Assembly (NCBI GenBank): GCA_963806395.1
Contig: CAWDYI010000008.1
Location: 1 to 64,000 of the forward strand
DNA: 64,000 nucleotides
Direction of reading: 5' to 3'
From: DASSUW01 sp963806395
GTDB lineage: Bacteria; Actinomycetota; Thermoleophilia; Solirubrobacterales; Solirubrobacteraceae
A program made the translations under genes and the position numbers. Under the pieces are notes generated by a model that saw only the letters and a program-made list of their open reading frames with translations, searched no databases and had not been told where the DNA came from. Below, one piece after another: positions 28,433 through 36,647 of this stretch (positions are counted from its first letter, which is position 1; every line of letters begins with the position of its first letter).

Positions 28433-29041
28433 TTACGCGGGCATCGCGCTGCGCTGCTTGATGATCTCCCTGGCGCGGCGGTTGGCGAGTGTGAGGACGA
28501 ACGAGCGGACCGGGACGTCGTCGTACGACACGAGGATCTCGTCCGCGATCTGGCGGATCTCCAGGTCGTTGAGCCGGCCGCTGAACTCGCGGACGAGGCC
28601 GGGGACGAGTTGCGCGAGGCGCATCTTGTGCTGGCGGTGGTCGGCCCGGATTTCGTCGATCCGGTCGTGCGCGAGGTCCATGACGCGCCCTTCGATGTCG
28701 TCGCGGATCGCGCGCACTTCCTCGAGCGACTTTCCGGCGGGGTCATCGATGTTCCAGTCTTCGATCGTCGTGGGCACATATGGGCATTGGGCTCCGCAGG
28801 CGAGCGTGATCGCCCAGTCGGCGTGGAGCTGCATCTCGAGCGTGAGCTTTTTCGGCCGGCGGTCGGACAGGTCGATGCCGACCTCGTGCATAGCTTCGAC
28901 GACGACCGGGTGCACCTCGCTGGCGGGGGCGTCGCCGGCGGATTCGGCGCGCACGTCGTCGGGGCCGTGGCGCTCGAAGAAGGCCTGCGCGATCTGTGAG
29001 CGGCCGGCGTTCCGGGTGCAGACGAACAGCACGTATCTCAT
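28433..29041 (-). CDS. arsC: Arsenate reductase ArsC (thioredoxin-coupled LMW-phosphatase fold) with C-terminal helical extension
   Basis: 202 aa. Residues 1-130 are the arsenate reductase: P-loop CTRNAGRS starting at Cys8 and the redox pair LACGAQC, the three-Cys relay of thioredoxin-dependent ArsC, plus the DDPAGKS region. Residues ~135-202 form an extra helical domain (LVPGLVREFSGRLNDLEIRQ) known from actinobacterial ArsC-like proteins. Reduces arsenate to arsenite in the cytosol. It lies 13 bp downstream of an aquaporin gene on the same strand; arsenite could leave through that channel, as in the aqpS-arsC pathway of Sinorhizobium meliloti. Confidence 0.92.
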   Translation of the reverse strand: MRYVLFVCTRNAGRSQIAQAFFERHGPDDVRAESAGDAPASEVHPVVVEAMHEVGIDLSDRRPKKLTLEMQLHADWAITLACGAQCPYVPTTIEDWNIDDPAGKSLEEVRAIRDDIEGRVMDLAHDRIDEIRADHRQHKMRLAQLVPGLVREFSGRLNDLEIRQIADEILVSYDDVPVRSFVLTLANRRAREIIKQRSAMPA

Positions 29042-29054
29042 AGTGATCCTCCGT

Positions 29055-29819
29055 TCATGTGGCGTGGGGGCTCGTCGTCTCAGCGCGGGAGAAATCGGCC
29101 GGATGGCGGTTGTTGTGGGTGCTGACAGGCATGTCGTCCACCGGTCTCCAGTGGGGTTTGCCGCGGACGAGCTGGTAGGCGAACGCGCCGAGTGCCGCGC
29201 CGATCAGCGGGCCGGTGACGTAGATCCAGAAGGCGCTCCACTCGCCGGCGGCGAGCGCGGGCCCGAACGACCGGGCGGGGTTCATCGACGCGCCGGTGAC
29301 CGGGCCACCGAAGAGGGCGTCGAGTGCGACGGTGCCGCCGATCGCGATCGCAGCGGCGGCGCCGACCGCGCGGGTGTCGGTGGCGACGGCGATGATCACG
29401 AACATGAGGAACGCGGTCAGGATCGCTTCGTAGACCAGTGCGGAGCCGGCGCCGACGGTGGGCACGGTGGCGCCGAGCTGCGCGGGCGCGTCGGGCCACA
29501 CGGCCAGCAATGCGAGCGCGCCCGCGGCGGCGCCGGTGAGCTGGGCGGCGATGTACGCGGCGGCGTCGCTTACGGCGAAGTGCCTGGTGAGGGTGAACGC
29601 GACGGTGACCGCGGGGTTGATGTGCGCGCCGGAGAGGTGTCCGGTCGCGTAGACCATCGCCATGATGATCAGACCGAAGACGAGGCTGATCCCGACGGCT
29701 CCGAGCGCGCCGTCGTAGCGGTCGTCGGCGACGATCGCGCCGCAGCCCGCGAACACGAGCGCGAACGTCGCGAAGCCCTCGGCGGCGGCCCGCCGCCACA
29801 GGCTCAGGTCGTTGCCCAT
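29055..29819 (-). CDS. MIP-family aquaporin, probably arsenite channel (AqpS-like)
   Basis: 254-aa six-TM channel. Both NPA boxes are present: SGAHINPAVTVA and TGASMNPARSFGPA, the latter with the Arg of the selectivity filter. The family passes water, glycerol or As(OH)3. Being directly upstream of arsC and downstream of a broken metallophosphoesterase gene, in an operon divergent from arsR, makes arsenite efflux the likely role (inference from context). Start ATG 29819; the ribosome site is weak. Confidence 0.9.
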   Translation of the reverse strand: MGNDLSLWRRAAAEGFATFALVFAGCGAIVADDRYDGALGAVGISLVFGLIIMAMVYATGHLSGAHINPAVTVAFTLTRHFAVSDAAAYIAAQLTGAAAGALALLAVWPDAPAQLGATVPTVGAGSALVYEAILTAFLMFVIIAVATDTRAVGAAAAIAIGGTVALDALFGGPVTGASMNPARSFGPALAAGEWSAFWIYVTGPLIGAALGAFAYQLVRGKPHWRPVDDMPVSTHNNRHPADFSRAETTSPHAT

Positions 29820-29831
29820 CGTGATTTCCGG

Positions 29832-30160
29832 CTAGGCGAGTTCATGGCGTCCGACGCGCTCGCACAGGCGGGCACAGGCGTCAAGGCATGCGTCGGCTCG
29901 GCCGAGAAGGTGGTGTTCGGCGACAGCCAGATCTGGATCGTCCTGTTCGACCAGCAGCCAGACGCGCGCAGCGCGTGCGGATGCGTGGGCGTCGCGGCCG
30001 GCCTCCCGACATGGGCATCGATGTATGCGCAGCCGCAGTCCCCGAGGTCGCCGCGGCAGTAGACGCGCTCGATCCCGAGCGCGTCGATCCGCGTCAGTGC
30101 GGCGTCGAGCGCAGGCAGGTCGGCGTGGATGTCGGTGATGACCGCGACGCGGTCGCCCAT
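29832..30160 (-). pseudogene. Broken metallophosphoesterase in the ars operon
   Basis: From ATG 30160 the frame reads VAVITDIHADLPALDAALTR then VYCRGDLGD, the D-x-H and GD-metal motifs that open calcineurin-like phosphoesterases. After the GD motif the expected GNxD/H sequence is absent and the reading frame changes; the other frame ends with an unrecognised Cys-rich tail (ADACLDACARLCERV) and stops 12 nt before the aquaporin start. It is either a frameshifted gene or a fusion scar. Divergent from arsR. Confidence 0.6.
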
Positions 30161-30197
30161 GGCCGGTAGGGTGGCCAGATCCATCGACAAATGCAAA

Positions 30198-30205
30198 TAG
30201 ATCTA
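30198..30205. promoter_or_regulatory. Short palindrome TAGATCTA upstream of arsR
   Basis: An 8-bp perfect dyad in an AT-rich patch (30184-30210) between the divergent metallophosphoesterase/aquaporin/arsC operon and arsR. Position suits an ArsR operator controlling both directions, but it does not match a known ArsR box well. Confidence 0.3.
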
Positions 30206-30210
30206 CGTCA

Positions 30211-30597
30211 ATGAGCCTGACCGGTCCGGCACCGTCTCGAGCGATGGCCGTCGAGCTCGAGCTGTCTCCTAAGACCAAGCGCGCGAAGGGTGAGCGCTGC
30301 TGCGAACCGGTCGTGTATCCGGACGTCGAGCGCCACGAGGCCGAGCGGATGGCGACGCTGGCGAAGGCGATCGCCGACCCGGTCCGCCTGCAGCTCGTGG
30401 ACGTGCTGCGCAAGCACGCCGGCAAGGTGTGCGTGTGCGAGCTCGTGCCGCTGTTCGATCTGTCCCAGCCGACCGTCTCGCACCACCTCAAGGTGCTCCG
30501 CGACGCCGGCATCGTCGCCTCCGAGCGGCAGGGCCTGTGGGCGTACTACTACGTCGTGCCAGGCGCGTTGGATGAGCTGTCGGGCTGGCTCAGCTGA
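30211..30597 (+). CDS. arsR: ArsR-family metalloregulator
   Basis: 128-aa repressor. The winged helix includes ADPVRLQLVDVLRKH and LSQPTVSHHLKVLRDAGIV; the metal site is KVCVCELV in the alpha-3 helix, the CxC type that binds As(III)/Sb(III), with extra vicinal Cys near the N-terminus (RCCEP) as in actinobacterial ArsR proteins. Start at 30211; ATG 30244 is a shorter option. Expected to repress the divergent arsC operon and dissociate on arsenite binding. Confidence 0.9.
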   Translation: MSLTGPAPSRAMAVELELSPKTKRAKGERCCEPVVYPDVERHEAERMATLAKAIADPVRLQLVDVLRKHAGKVCVCELVPLFDLSQPTVSHHLKVLRDAGIVASERQGLWAYYYVVPGALDELSGWLS

Positions 30598-30619
30598 GCC
30601 GGTTCGCGCTCGTCGAGAC

Positions 30620-30961
30620 TCAGTTGCAGCCGTCGTAGCCGAGCAGCGAGCACACGTGCTCGAGCGCGCCCTCTGAGACCGAGAAGTAGGCGAACGAGCC
30701 ACGCTTCTCGCGCTCGACGATACCGGCGTCGAGCAGCTGCTTGAGGTGGTAGCTGACGGTCGGCTGCTTCAGCGGCAACATGTCCTCGAAGTCGCAGACG
30801 CAGACCGCCTCGCCGCCCGCCTGGAGCAGCCGGTTGAGGATCTTGAGGCGGTGGCGGTCGGCGAGCGCCTTGAACACGCGCTCGAGCTCGACGGCCTCGT
30901 CGTCGCTCAACCCGGGCTCCGCAAGTGGCGCGCAGCACTGAACAAGAGGCAGGGCAGTCAT
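30620..30961 (-). CDS. ArsR-family metalloregulator (second copy)
   Basis: 113-aa repressor, convergent with the first arsR and divergent from the flavoprotein gene. Seen: ALADRHRLKILNRLLQ, KQPTVSYHLKQLLDAGIVER and the metal motif AVCVCDFED; VQCC near the N-terminus and GYDGC at the end offer more thiols. It differs from the first arsR, so the two arms of the cluster are probably controlled separately. Two operator-like palindromes lie just upstream. Confidence 0.9.
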   Translation of the reverse strand: MTALPLVQCCAPLAEPGLSDDEAVELERVFKALADRHRLKILNRLLQAGGEAVCVCDFEDMLPLKQPTVSYHLKQLLDAGIVEREKRGSFAYFSVSEGALEHVCSLLGYDGCN

Positions 30962-30973
30962 CTTGCAGCATCA

Positions 30974-31019
30974 TATCGAAAAACTTTGATACGCTGCCAC
31001 GCATCGAATTTCTTCAATG
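30974..31019. promoter_or_regulatory. Pair of ArsR operator-like palindromes
   Basis: Two imperfect 18-bp dyads, 30974-30991 (TATCGAAAAACTTTGATA) and 31002-31019 (CATCGAATTTCTTCAATG), centred 28 bp apart in an AT-rich gap between the second arsR and the flavoprotein gene. The ATCGA...TTGAT form resembles ArsR/SmtB boxes. They would let this repressor control itself and the flavoprotein-exporter pair. Confidence 0.55.
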
Positions 31020-31039
31020 TCCAGTGGGAGTGTGTGAGC

Positions 31040-32365
31040 ATGATCAACAGCCAACTTCCGGTCGCCGTGATCGGCGCCGGGCCGGTCGGCCTCGCGGCCG
31101 CCGCCCACCTCGCCGCACGAGGAATCGAGCCCGTCGTGTTCGAAGCCGGCGACTCGGCCGGCACGAGCGTGCGCGAGTGGGGCCATGTTCGTGTCTTCTC
31201 GCCGTGGAACTTCAACATCGATCCGGTCGCGGCGCGGTTGCTCGAACAGCAGGGCTGGTCGGCGCCGCCGGCGGACGGCTACCCGACCGGCGATGAGCTC
31301 GCCGACCGATACCTCGAGCCGCTCGCTTCCGTGCCCGGGATCGCCGCGAGCCTGCACCTGCGGACGCGGGTCATGGGCGTCACGCGGCTCGGGATCGACA
31401 AGCTCAAGGACGACGGGCGCGACGAGGCGCCCTACCAGCTGATTGTCGAGGAGGACGGCGAGGAGCGTCGATACCTGGCGCGCGCGGTGATCGACGCTTC
31501 CGGCACCTGGACACGGCCGAACCCGATCGGCTCCGGTGGGGTGCCCGCGGCCGGCGAGCGCGAGCACGCGGACCGCATCGCCTACGGTATCCCCGACGTC
31601 CTCGATGGCGCGCGTGAGCGCTACGCGGGCCGGCGCGTGCTCGTCGTGGGCAGCGGCCATTCCGCCTTCAACGCGATTCTCGACCTGGTGGCGCTGCGCG
31701 ACTCCGAGCCGGCCACCGAGATCGTCTGGGCCATCCGCGGCGGCGCTCCCGATCGCGCCTACGGCGGCGGCGGAGATGACCAGCTCCCGGCGCGCGGCGC
31801 CCTCGGCGCCACCGTGCGGCGCCTGGTCGCCGACGGCTCCGTCGAAGTGGTCGCCGGGTTTCACACACGCTCGATCGTCGCCGAGTACGGCCGGGTGATC
31901 GTGCAGGACGACACGCGACGCCTGGTCGTCGACGAGATCATCGCCTCCACCGGGTTCCGTCCCGACCTCGACCTGCTGCGCGAGCTGCGCCTTGACCTCG
32001 ACGATCGCGTCGAGGCGTCGCGCGCGCTTGCTCCGCTGATCGACCCGAACGTGCACTCGTGCGGCTCGGTGCCGCCGCACGGCGTCGACGAGCTCTCACA
32101 CCCGGAAGCCGGGGTATATGTCGTCGGGATGAAGAGCTACGGCCGCGCCCCGACGTTCCTGCTGCGCACCGGCTACGAGCAGGTCCGCTCGGTCGTCGCC
32201 GCCCTCGCAGGCGACTGGGAGGCCGCACGCGACGTCCAGCTCGTCCTCCCCGAGACCGGCGTCTGCAGCATCAACCGCGGCGCGCAGCCCGCCGCGACCG
32301 AGCCGGTCCAGGCCGCGTGCTGCGGCGCATCCTCCGACGAGGCCGGGACAGCCGCGGCGGTGTGA
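31040..32365 (+). CDS. ArsO-like FAD/NAD(P)-dependent oxidoreductase
   Basis: 441-aa two-dinucleotide-binding flavoprotein. N-terminal FAD motif VIGAGPVGLAAAAHLAARG, second Rossmann motif VLVVGSGHSAFNAI and the ATG-like ASTGFRPDLD. It resembles flavin-containing monooxygenases (ArsO type) found beside ars genes. The C-terminal ~30 residues carry Cys residues (GVCSINRG, AACCGAS) that could bind metalloids. Its stop overlaps the MFS gene start as GTGA, and ArsR-like operators precede it, so it is part of the arsenic response; the oxidised substrate is unknown. Confidence 0.82.
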   Translation: MINSQLPVAVIGAGPVGLAAAAHLAARGIEPVVFEAGDSAGTSVREWGHVRVFSPWNFNIDPVAARLLEQQGWSAPPADGYPTGDELADRYLEPLASVPGIAASLHLRTRVMGVTRLGIDKLKDDGRDEAPYQLIVEEDGEERRYLARAVIDASGTWTRPNPIGSGGVPAAGEREHADRIAYGIPDVLDGARERYAGRRVLVVGSGHSAFNAILDLVALRDSEPATEIVWAIRGGAPDRAYGGGGDDQLPARGALGATVRRLVADGSVEVVAGFHTRSIVAEYGRVIVQDDTRRLVVDEIIASTGFRPDLDLLRELRLDLDDRVEASRALAPLIDPNVHSCGSVPPHGVDELSHPEAGVYVVGMKSYGRAPTFLLRTGYEQVRSVVAALAGDWEAARDVQLVLPETGVCSINRGAQPAATEPVQAACCGASSDEAGTAAAV

Positions 32366-33615
32366 CCGCTGCCACCGACATCGCCGCGCGAGCGCGCTGG
32401 CGCTCGCGCGGGTGGGGCATCGTCGGCGCGCTGTCGGTCACCGAGACCGTCTCGTGGGGGATCCTCTACTACGCGTTCGCGGCCTTCCTGATCCCGATGC
32501 AGCGCGAGCTCGGGTTCTCGATCGCGGAGCTGACCGGCGCGTTCTCGCTCGCGCTCCTGGTCTCCGCGCTCGCCGGGATCGCAGTCGGCCGCTACCTGGA
32601 TCGGCACAGCCCTCGTGGTCTCATGACCGCAGGCTCCATTGCCGGCGTTCTGCTGGTGCTCGCCTGGTCGCAGGTCGACGGGCTGGCGGCGTTCTACGCG
32701 CTCTGGTTCGCGATCGGACTCGTGATGGCCGCCGTACTGTACGAGCCCGCCTTCACGGTGCTGGCGAAGTGGTTCCCCGTCGCCGACGAGCGCCGCCGCG
32801 CGATGACCGCGCTCACGCTCGTCGCCGCCCTGGCGAGCTTCATCTTCCTCCCGCTCACGCAGGCGCTGGTCGATGCTCATGGCTGGCGCGACGCGCTCGT
32901 GATCCTCGCCGTGATCCTCGGCGTCGTCACGATCCCGCTCCACGCGGTCGTGCTCCGGCGCGCACCGGCCATCACCGCGGCGGCACCGTCGGCTGCCCGC
33001 TCGGTCAAGGCCGGCGATGCGCTGCGCTCGGCCTCCTTCTGGCTGCTGTCGGCCGCGTTCTTCGTCGGGACGATGACCGGAATCGCGATGACGGTTCTTG
33101 CCATTCCGTTCCTGATCGAGCGCGGCCACAGTGCCGGCTTCGCCGCGTTTGCAGTCGGACTCGTCGGCGTGTCACAGATTCCCGGCCGCGTGTTCTTCGC
33201 CGTGATCGACAGGCGCCTGCCGGGCCGTCTCGCGATCCCTGCGGTCTTCGTATTGACCGGAGCCGGCATCGCCGTGATCGTCAGCGTCGAGGCGACGGCC
33301 GCGGTGGTCGCCGGCCTCGTGCTGCTCGGCATGGGGAACGGCATGGCCACGCTCGCGCGCGCCACTGCGGTCGCCGACCTCTACGGCGGCGAGGCGTACG
33401 GCACGATCGCGGGGGTCGCCGCGGCGGCGACCACGGCAGCGCGCGCGGCGGGTCCTGTCGCGGCCGCGGTCTACGCAGCCGCCGTGGGCTACGCGGCGTT
33501 GCTCTGGACGCTCGTCGCTCTCGCGGTGATTGCGGCAGCGTTCGCCTACCGCGCCGAGACGTTGCTTGCGTCCGATCGGCGGCACGTGCGTCTGCGAGCC
33601 ACTCCCGCGCCCTAG
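32362..33615 (+). CDS. MFS transporter linked to the ars cluster
   Basis: 417-aa major facilitator with 12 predicted TM segments; the loop 2-3 motif appears as GRYLDRHSPRGLM and the GMGNGMATLARATAVADLYG segment marks the C-half. GTG 32362 overlaps the flavoprotein stop, so translation is coupled. An exporter for a product of the flavoprotein or for an organoarsenical is plausible, comparable in role to ArsJ or ArsP but without sequence evidence for either. Confidence 0.82.
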   Translation: MTAATDIAARARWRSRGWGIVGALSVTETVSWGILYYAFAAFLIPMQRELGFSIAELTGAFSLALLVSALAGIAVGRYLDRHSPRGLMTAGSIAGVLLVLAWSQVDGLAAFYALWFAIGLVMAAVLYEPAFTVLAKWFPVADERRRAMTALTLVAALASFIFLPLTQALVDAHGWRDALVILAVILGVVTIPLHAVVLRRAPAITAAAPSAARSVKAGDALRSASFWLLSAAFFVGTMTGIAMTVLAIPFLIERGHSAGFAAFAVGLVGVSQIPGRVFFAVIDRRLPGRLAIPAVFVLTGAGIAVIVSVEATAAVVAGLVLLGMGNGMATLARATAVADLYGGEAYGTIAGVAAAATTAARAAGPVAAAVYAAAVGYAALLWTLVALAVIAAAFAYRAETLLASDRRHVRLRATPAP

Positions 33616-33700
33616 CGTCCGGCCCGTGTCACCGCCGCCTCGCTTCTCCGTGGCGATCTCAAGGTCGCCGGGTTCGTCAACTAGTGGCTGGACGAGGTGC

Positions 33701-35065
33701 TCACTGCGTCACCTCGCGCGTGAAGGCGGCGGTGTGCACCTCGCCTTGATGCTTGAACTGGAAGAACAGCCGGTACCTGCCTTTGGATGGGAACGCTGTC
33801 GCGAACGGGACCGCGTCGTCGTTTCCGCCGTGCTCGGCGGGGTGGGTGTGGAGGTAGCCGAGGTCGCCCTCGCGCAGGGCGACAAGGTGGCCGCCGGCGC
33901 CGAGGTAGGGCTCGGTGCGGATCGGCTCGCCGTCGCGCGAGACGGCGAATGCGATCTCGCTCTCGCGCCCGGCGCGTGAGCTGTCGCCGATGAGCCTGAC
34001 CGCGTAGCCGCCCGCGGCGCGGGCGGTGGCGGCGGGCGCCGGCAGCGGCTGCCAGTCGACCGGACCGTCGACGGCGAGGTCGGCGCCGAGCGTGTACTTC
34101 TCACCGTCGCGCTGGAAGTCGGCGAAGGCGCGGTAGCTGCCGGCCTCCGGCAGCGTGACGGGCGTGCTCCAGCGGCCGTCGCTGTCGAGTCGCGGGTGCA
34201 GGTGCTGAAAGCCCTGAGTGTCGCGGCGGACGAGGATCAGGTGCATGCGCTTCTCCTGCTCCTCCTCGAAGTCGCGCACGGCGCGGCCATCTGCGTCGAG
34301 GATCCGGAAGCTCATCGCCGCGCGCTCACCGCGAGGCAGCGCCGTGCGATCGAGCTCGAGGCTGAGACCGTTGGCGCTCACCGCGAGGCCGGGGACTGCC
34401 GAGTCGTTGCTCGCAGACGCGCCGCCGTGGCCCTCGTCGGCGGGCGCGGAGGCCTCCATGCCGTGGCCCTGCATCGGGTCCGCCGTGAAGCCCTGGACAG
34501 TGAGCACGACGGAGCCGAACACGAAGGCGGTGCCGGCGACGGCGGCGACGACGCCCGTCGGGAAGTTGGGATGGTGGCCACTGTTGTGCAGTACGGCGTG
34601 GCCCTTGCCGCGGGTGATCAGCCAGCGGTTGACCGGGAAGGCGACGACGCCCGCGACCACGAGCGCGAAGGACAGGGCGCCCCAGAAGAAGATGTCGCCG
34701 ACGCCGGCCTCCATCGCGCCGGGGACGAGGAGCATGATCGCGTTGTCGACGATCTCCATGACCGCGATGCTGAACGTGTCGGTGGCGAGCGCGATCGGCA
34801 CGATGGCGGACAGCGCGAGGCCGGCGCGGATCAGCGGCAGGCTGGTCAGCGTGTAGCCGAACAGGAACGCCAGCGCGACGGCGAGTGCGACAGTGCCCCA
34901 CTTCGAGAAGCCGAGCGCGGTGCCAATCACCATGCCGAGGACCTCGCCGATCGCGCAGCCCGTGAGGCAGTGCAGGGTGGCGCTCAGCGCAACCGCGTCG
35001 AGCGCGCGCCCTGAGGTCGGCAGCTCGTGGGCGTGGTGGACGTGGTTGTGGGCGGCGGTTTCCAT
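33701..35065 (-). CDS. DUF4396 membrane domain fused to an exported metal-binding-like beta domain
   Basis: 454 aa. Residues ~25-175 form a four-to-five TM domain with ATLHCLTGCAIGEVLGMVIG and NRWLITRGKGHAVLHNSGHH, typical of DUF4396, a family seen near copper and heavy-metal genes. After a TM segment at ~180-200, residues 205-454 are predicted outside: a His/Met-rich linker (MQGHGMEAS, EGHGG) and two Ig/FixH/YtkA-like beta domains with FQHLHPRLD and LGYLHTHPAEHGG. DUF4396 proteins are usually much shorter, so the fusion is notable. A CsoR-like box lies 15 bp upstream of ATG 35065. Confidence 0.78.
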   Translation of the reverse strand: METAAHNHVHHAHELPTSGRALDAVALSATLHCLTGCAIGEVLGMVIGTALGFSKWGTVALAVALAFLFGYTLTSLPLIRAGLALSAIVPIALATDTFSIAVMEIVDNAIMLLVPGAMEAGVGDIFFWGALSFALVVAGVVAFPVNRWLITRGKGHAVLHNSGHHPNFPTGVVAAVAGTAFVFGSVVLTVQGFTADPMQGHGMEASAPADEGHGGASASNDSAVPGLAVSANGLSLELDRTALPRGERAAMSFRILDADGRAVRDFEEEQEKRMHLILVRRDTQGFQHLHPRLDSDGRWSTPVTLPEAGSYRAFADFQRDGEKYTLGADLAVDGPVDWQPLPAPAATARAAGGYAVRLIGDSSRAGRESEIAFAVSRDGEPIRTEPYLGAGGHLVALREGDLGYLHTHPAEHGGNDDAVPFATAFPSKGRYRLFFQFKHQGEVHTAAFTREVTQ

Positions 35066-35079
35066 CTGGTCCTGCCAGC

Positions 35080-35096
35080 ATACCCATATGGGGTAT
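35080..35096. promoter_or_regulatory. CsoR/RcnR-type operator-like palindrome
   Basis: ATACCC-N5-GGGTAT, a perfect 6-bp dyad with C/G tracts around an AT core, 15-31 nt upstream of the DUF4396 fusion gene. It matches the general form of CsoR-family operators (copper or thiol responsive). No csoR gene is seen in this window. Confidence 0.6.
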
Positions 35097-35645
35097 TACG
35101 ACACACGGAAGCAACCGCATATCGCCGCTGCTCCTTCCATGCATCAGTGACACCGTGGGAACGAGCAGCCGCGACGTGCTCAGCGGCGCGCCATGGCTAT
35201 CGCCTGAACTCGCGCGGCCTGGTCGGCCTGCTCCGACCTTCGGTCTATCGTCATTACACCCCGTAGCGCTCTCATGACACGCGGCGGCAGTTCCCGGCGA
35301 GCTCTGAACCGCGTGTTAGACAACTACGTGGCGCGCGTTGCTTCCCGCGTGTCCGTGCTCGGACAGACTGCTGCGACCGCGCGGCGGGGGTTGGAGCTCG
35401 TCTGTCGGTAGACCCGCGGTGGCGATCAGCCAGGCGACTACCGAGAGTTGGAGTTCCACATCTCACCCGCCTTGAGCTCGTCGCGTCTGTCCGGCGTCGA
35501 GTAGAGCCTCGAAGCAGAGGGCAGCGGCCGAGGCGACACGAGTGTTGCCCGGCGGTGCGCACACGTCTCGGGTCTGCGGGCCATGTGCGGACGACGCCGC
35601 GCGCGGCGGCTGCTCGCCGTGCCGAGGGCGCAGCGCCGCGATAGC
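35097..35645. other. Gene-free stretch between divergent units
   Basis: About 550 bp between the CsoR-like box and the kinase gene. Overlapping ORFs on the minus strand are arginine-rich shadows. No RNA or repeat recognised. Confidence 0.5.
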
Positions 35646-36647
35646 GTGACCCGGGTGCCACTCCTTTGGAGGGTGTTCGCAACGAATGCCGTGGTCCTCG
35701 CGGTGGCGACGCTGTTGCTCGTGCTGACGCCGGCGACGGTGAGCTTCCCGATCGCGTTGGCCGAGCTGGTCGTGTTGGTGGCTGGTCTGGCGACGATGCT
35801 GGCGCTCGATCTGTCGCTTCTGCGGCGGGCGTTCGGGCCGTTGCGTCGGCTGACGGCGACCATGCGCGGCGTCGATCCCCTGCGCCCAGGGGGTCGGGCA
35901 CCGCTGCTGGCGAGCGATCCGGAGGTGGCCGAGCTCACGCGGGCGTTCAACGAGATGCTCGATCGCGTGGAGTTCGAGCGTCGAGACAGCGCCCGTCGGG
36001 CGCTGGGCGCGCAGGAGAGCGAGCGCCGCAGGGTCGCGCGCGAGCTCCACGACGAGGTGGGGCAAGTGCTCACGGCGGTGGTGCTGCAGCTCGATCGGCT
36101 TCAGCGGGACGTGGCCCCGCAGCGGCGCCGTGAGGTGGAGGAGGCGCGCGAGGCTATCCGTGGGAGCCTGGAGGAGGTTCGCGCGATCGCTCGCGGGCTG
36201 CGTCCGGAGGCTCTCGACGATCTCGGGCTGAGCAGCGCGCTGGCCGCTCTGACGAACGAGGTCGCGCGCCACGCCGGCGTGCGTGTGGAGCGCGCACTGG
36301 CTCCGCGCCTGCCGTTGCTGTCCCCCGAGGAGGAGCTCGTGCTGTATCGCGTCGCACAGGAGGCGCTGACGAACGCCGTAAGACATGGCGGCGCGCGCCG
36401 CGCGTGGGTCACATTGCAGGCGAACGACGACGCCGTCGAGCTGAAAGTGCGCGACGACGGCTCGGGTTTCGATGTGACGGTGGTGTCGGAGGGCACCGGA
36501 CTTCGAGGGATGCGCGAGCGCGCGGTGCTGGTCGGCGCCGAGCTCGACGTCACGTCGCGGGCCGGCCACGGCACAACCGTCCGGCTTCGACTCCCGCCGC
36601 GGACGCGCGCTGCCGAGGCCGCGACCGCCGTCGACGTGGGAGCATGA
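35646..36647 (+). CDS. Sensor histidine kinase, NarL/DegS type (HAMP, HisKA_3, HATPase)
   Basis: 333-aa membrane kinase. Two TM segments at ~8-30 and 36-58, no large sensor loop, a HAMP-like region (RRAFGPLRRLTATMRGVDPL), HisKA_3 with the phospho-accepting His in ARELHDEVGQVLTAV, and an ATPase domain with NAVRHGG, DDGSGF and GTGLRGMRERA. Start placed at GTG 35646; an upstream ATG at 35583 would add an arginine-rich tail. Its stop overlaps the response regulator start (ATGA), so the two form a pair. A paralogous pair is at 42.7-44.4 kb. Confidence 0.88.
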   Translation: MTRVPLLWRVFATNAVVLAVATLLLVLTPATVSFPIALAELVVLVAGLATMLALDLSLLRRAFGPLRRLTATMRGVDPLRPGGRAPLLASDPEVAELTRAFNEMLDRVEFERRDSARRALGAQESERRRVARELHDEVGQVLTAVVLQLDRLQRDVAPQRRREVEEAREAIRGSLEEVRAIARGLRPEALDDLGLSSALAALTNEVARHAGVRVERALAPRLPLLSPEEELVLYRVAQEALTNAVRHGGARRAWVTLQANDDAVELKVRDDGSGFDVTVVSEGTGLRGMRERAVLVGAELDVTSRAGHGTTVRLRLPPRTRAAEAATAVDVGA

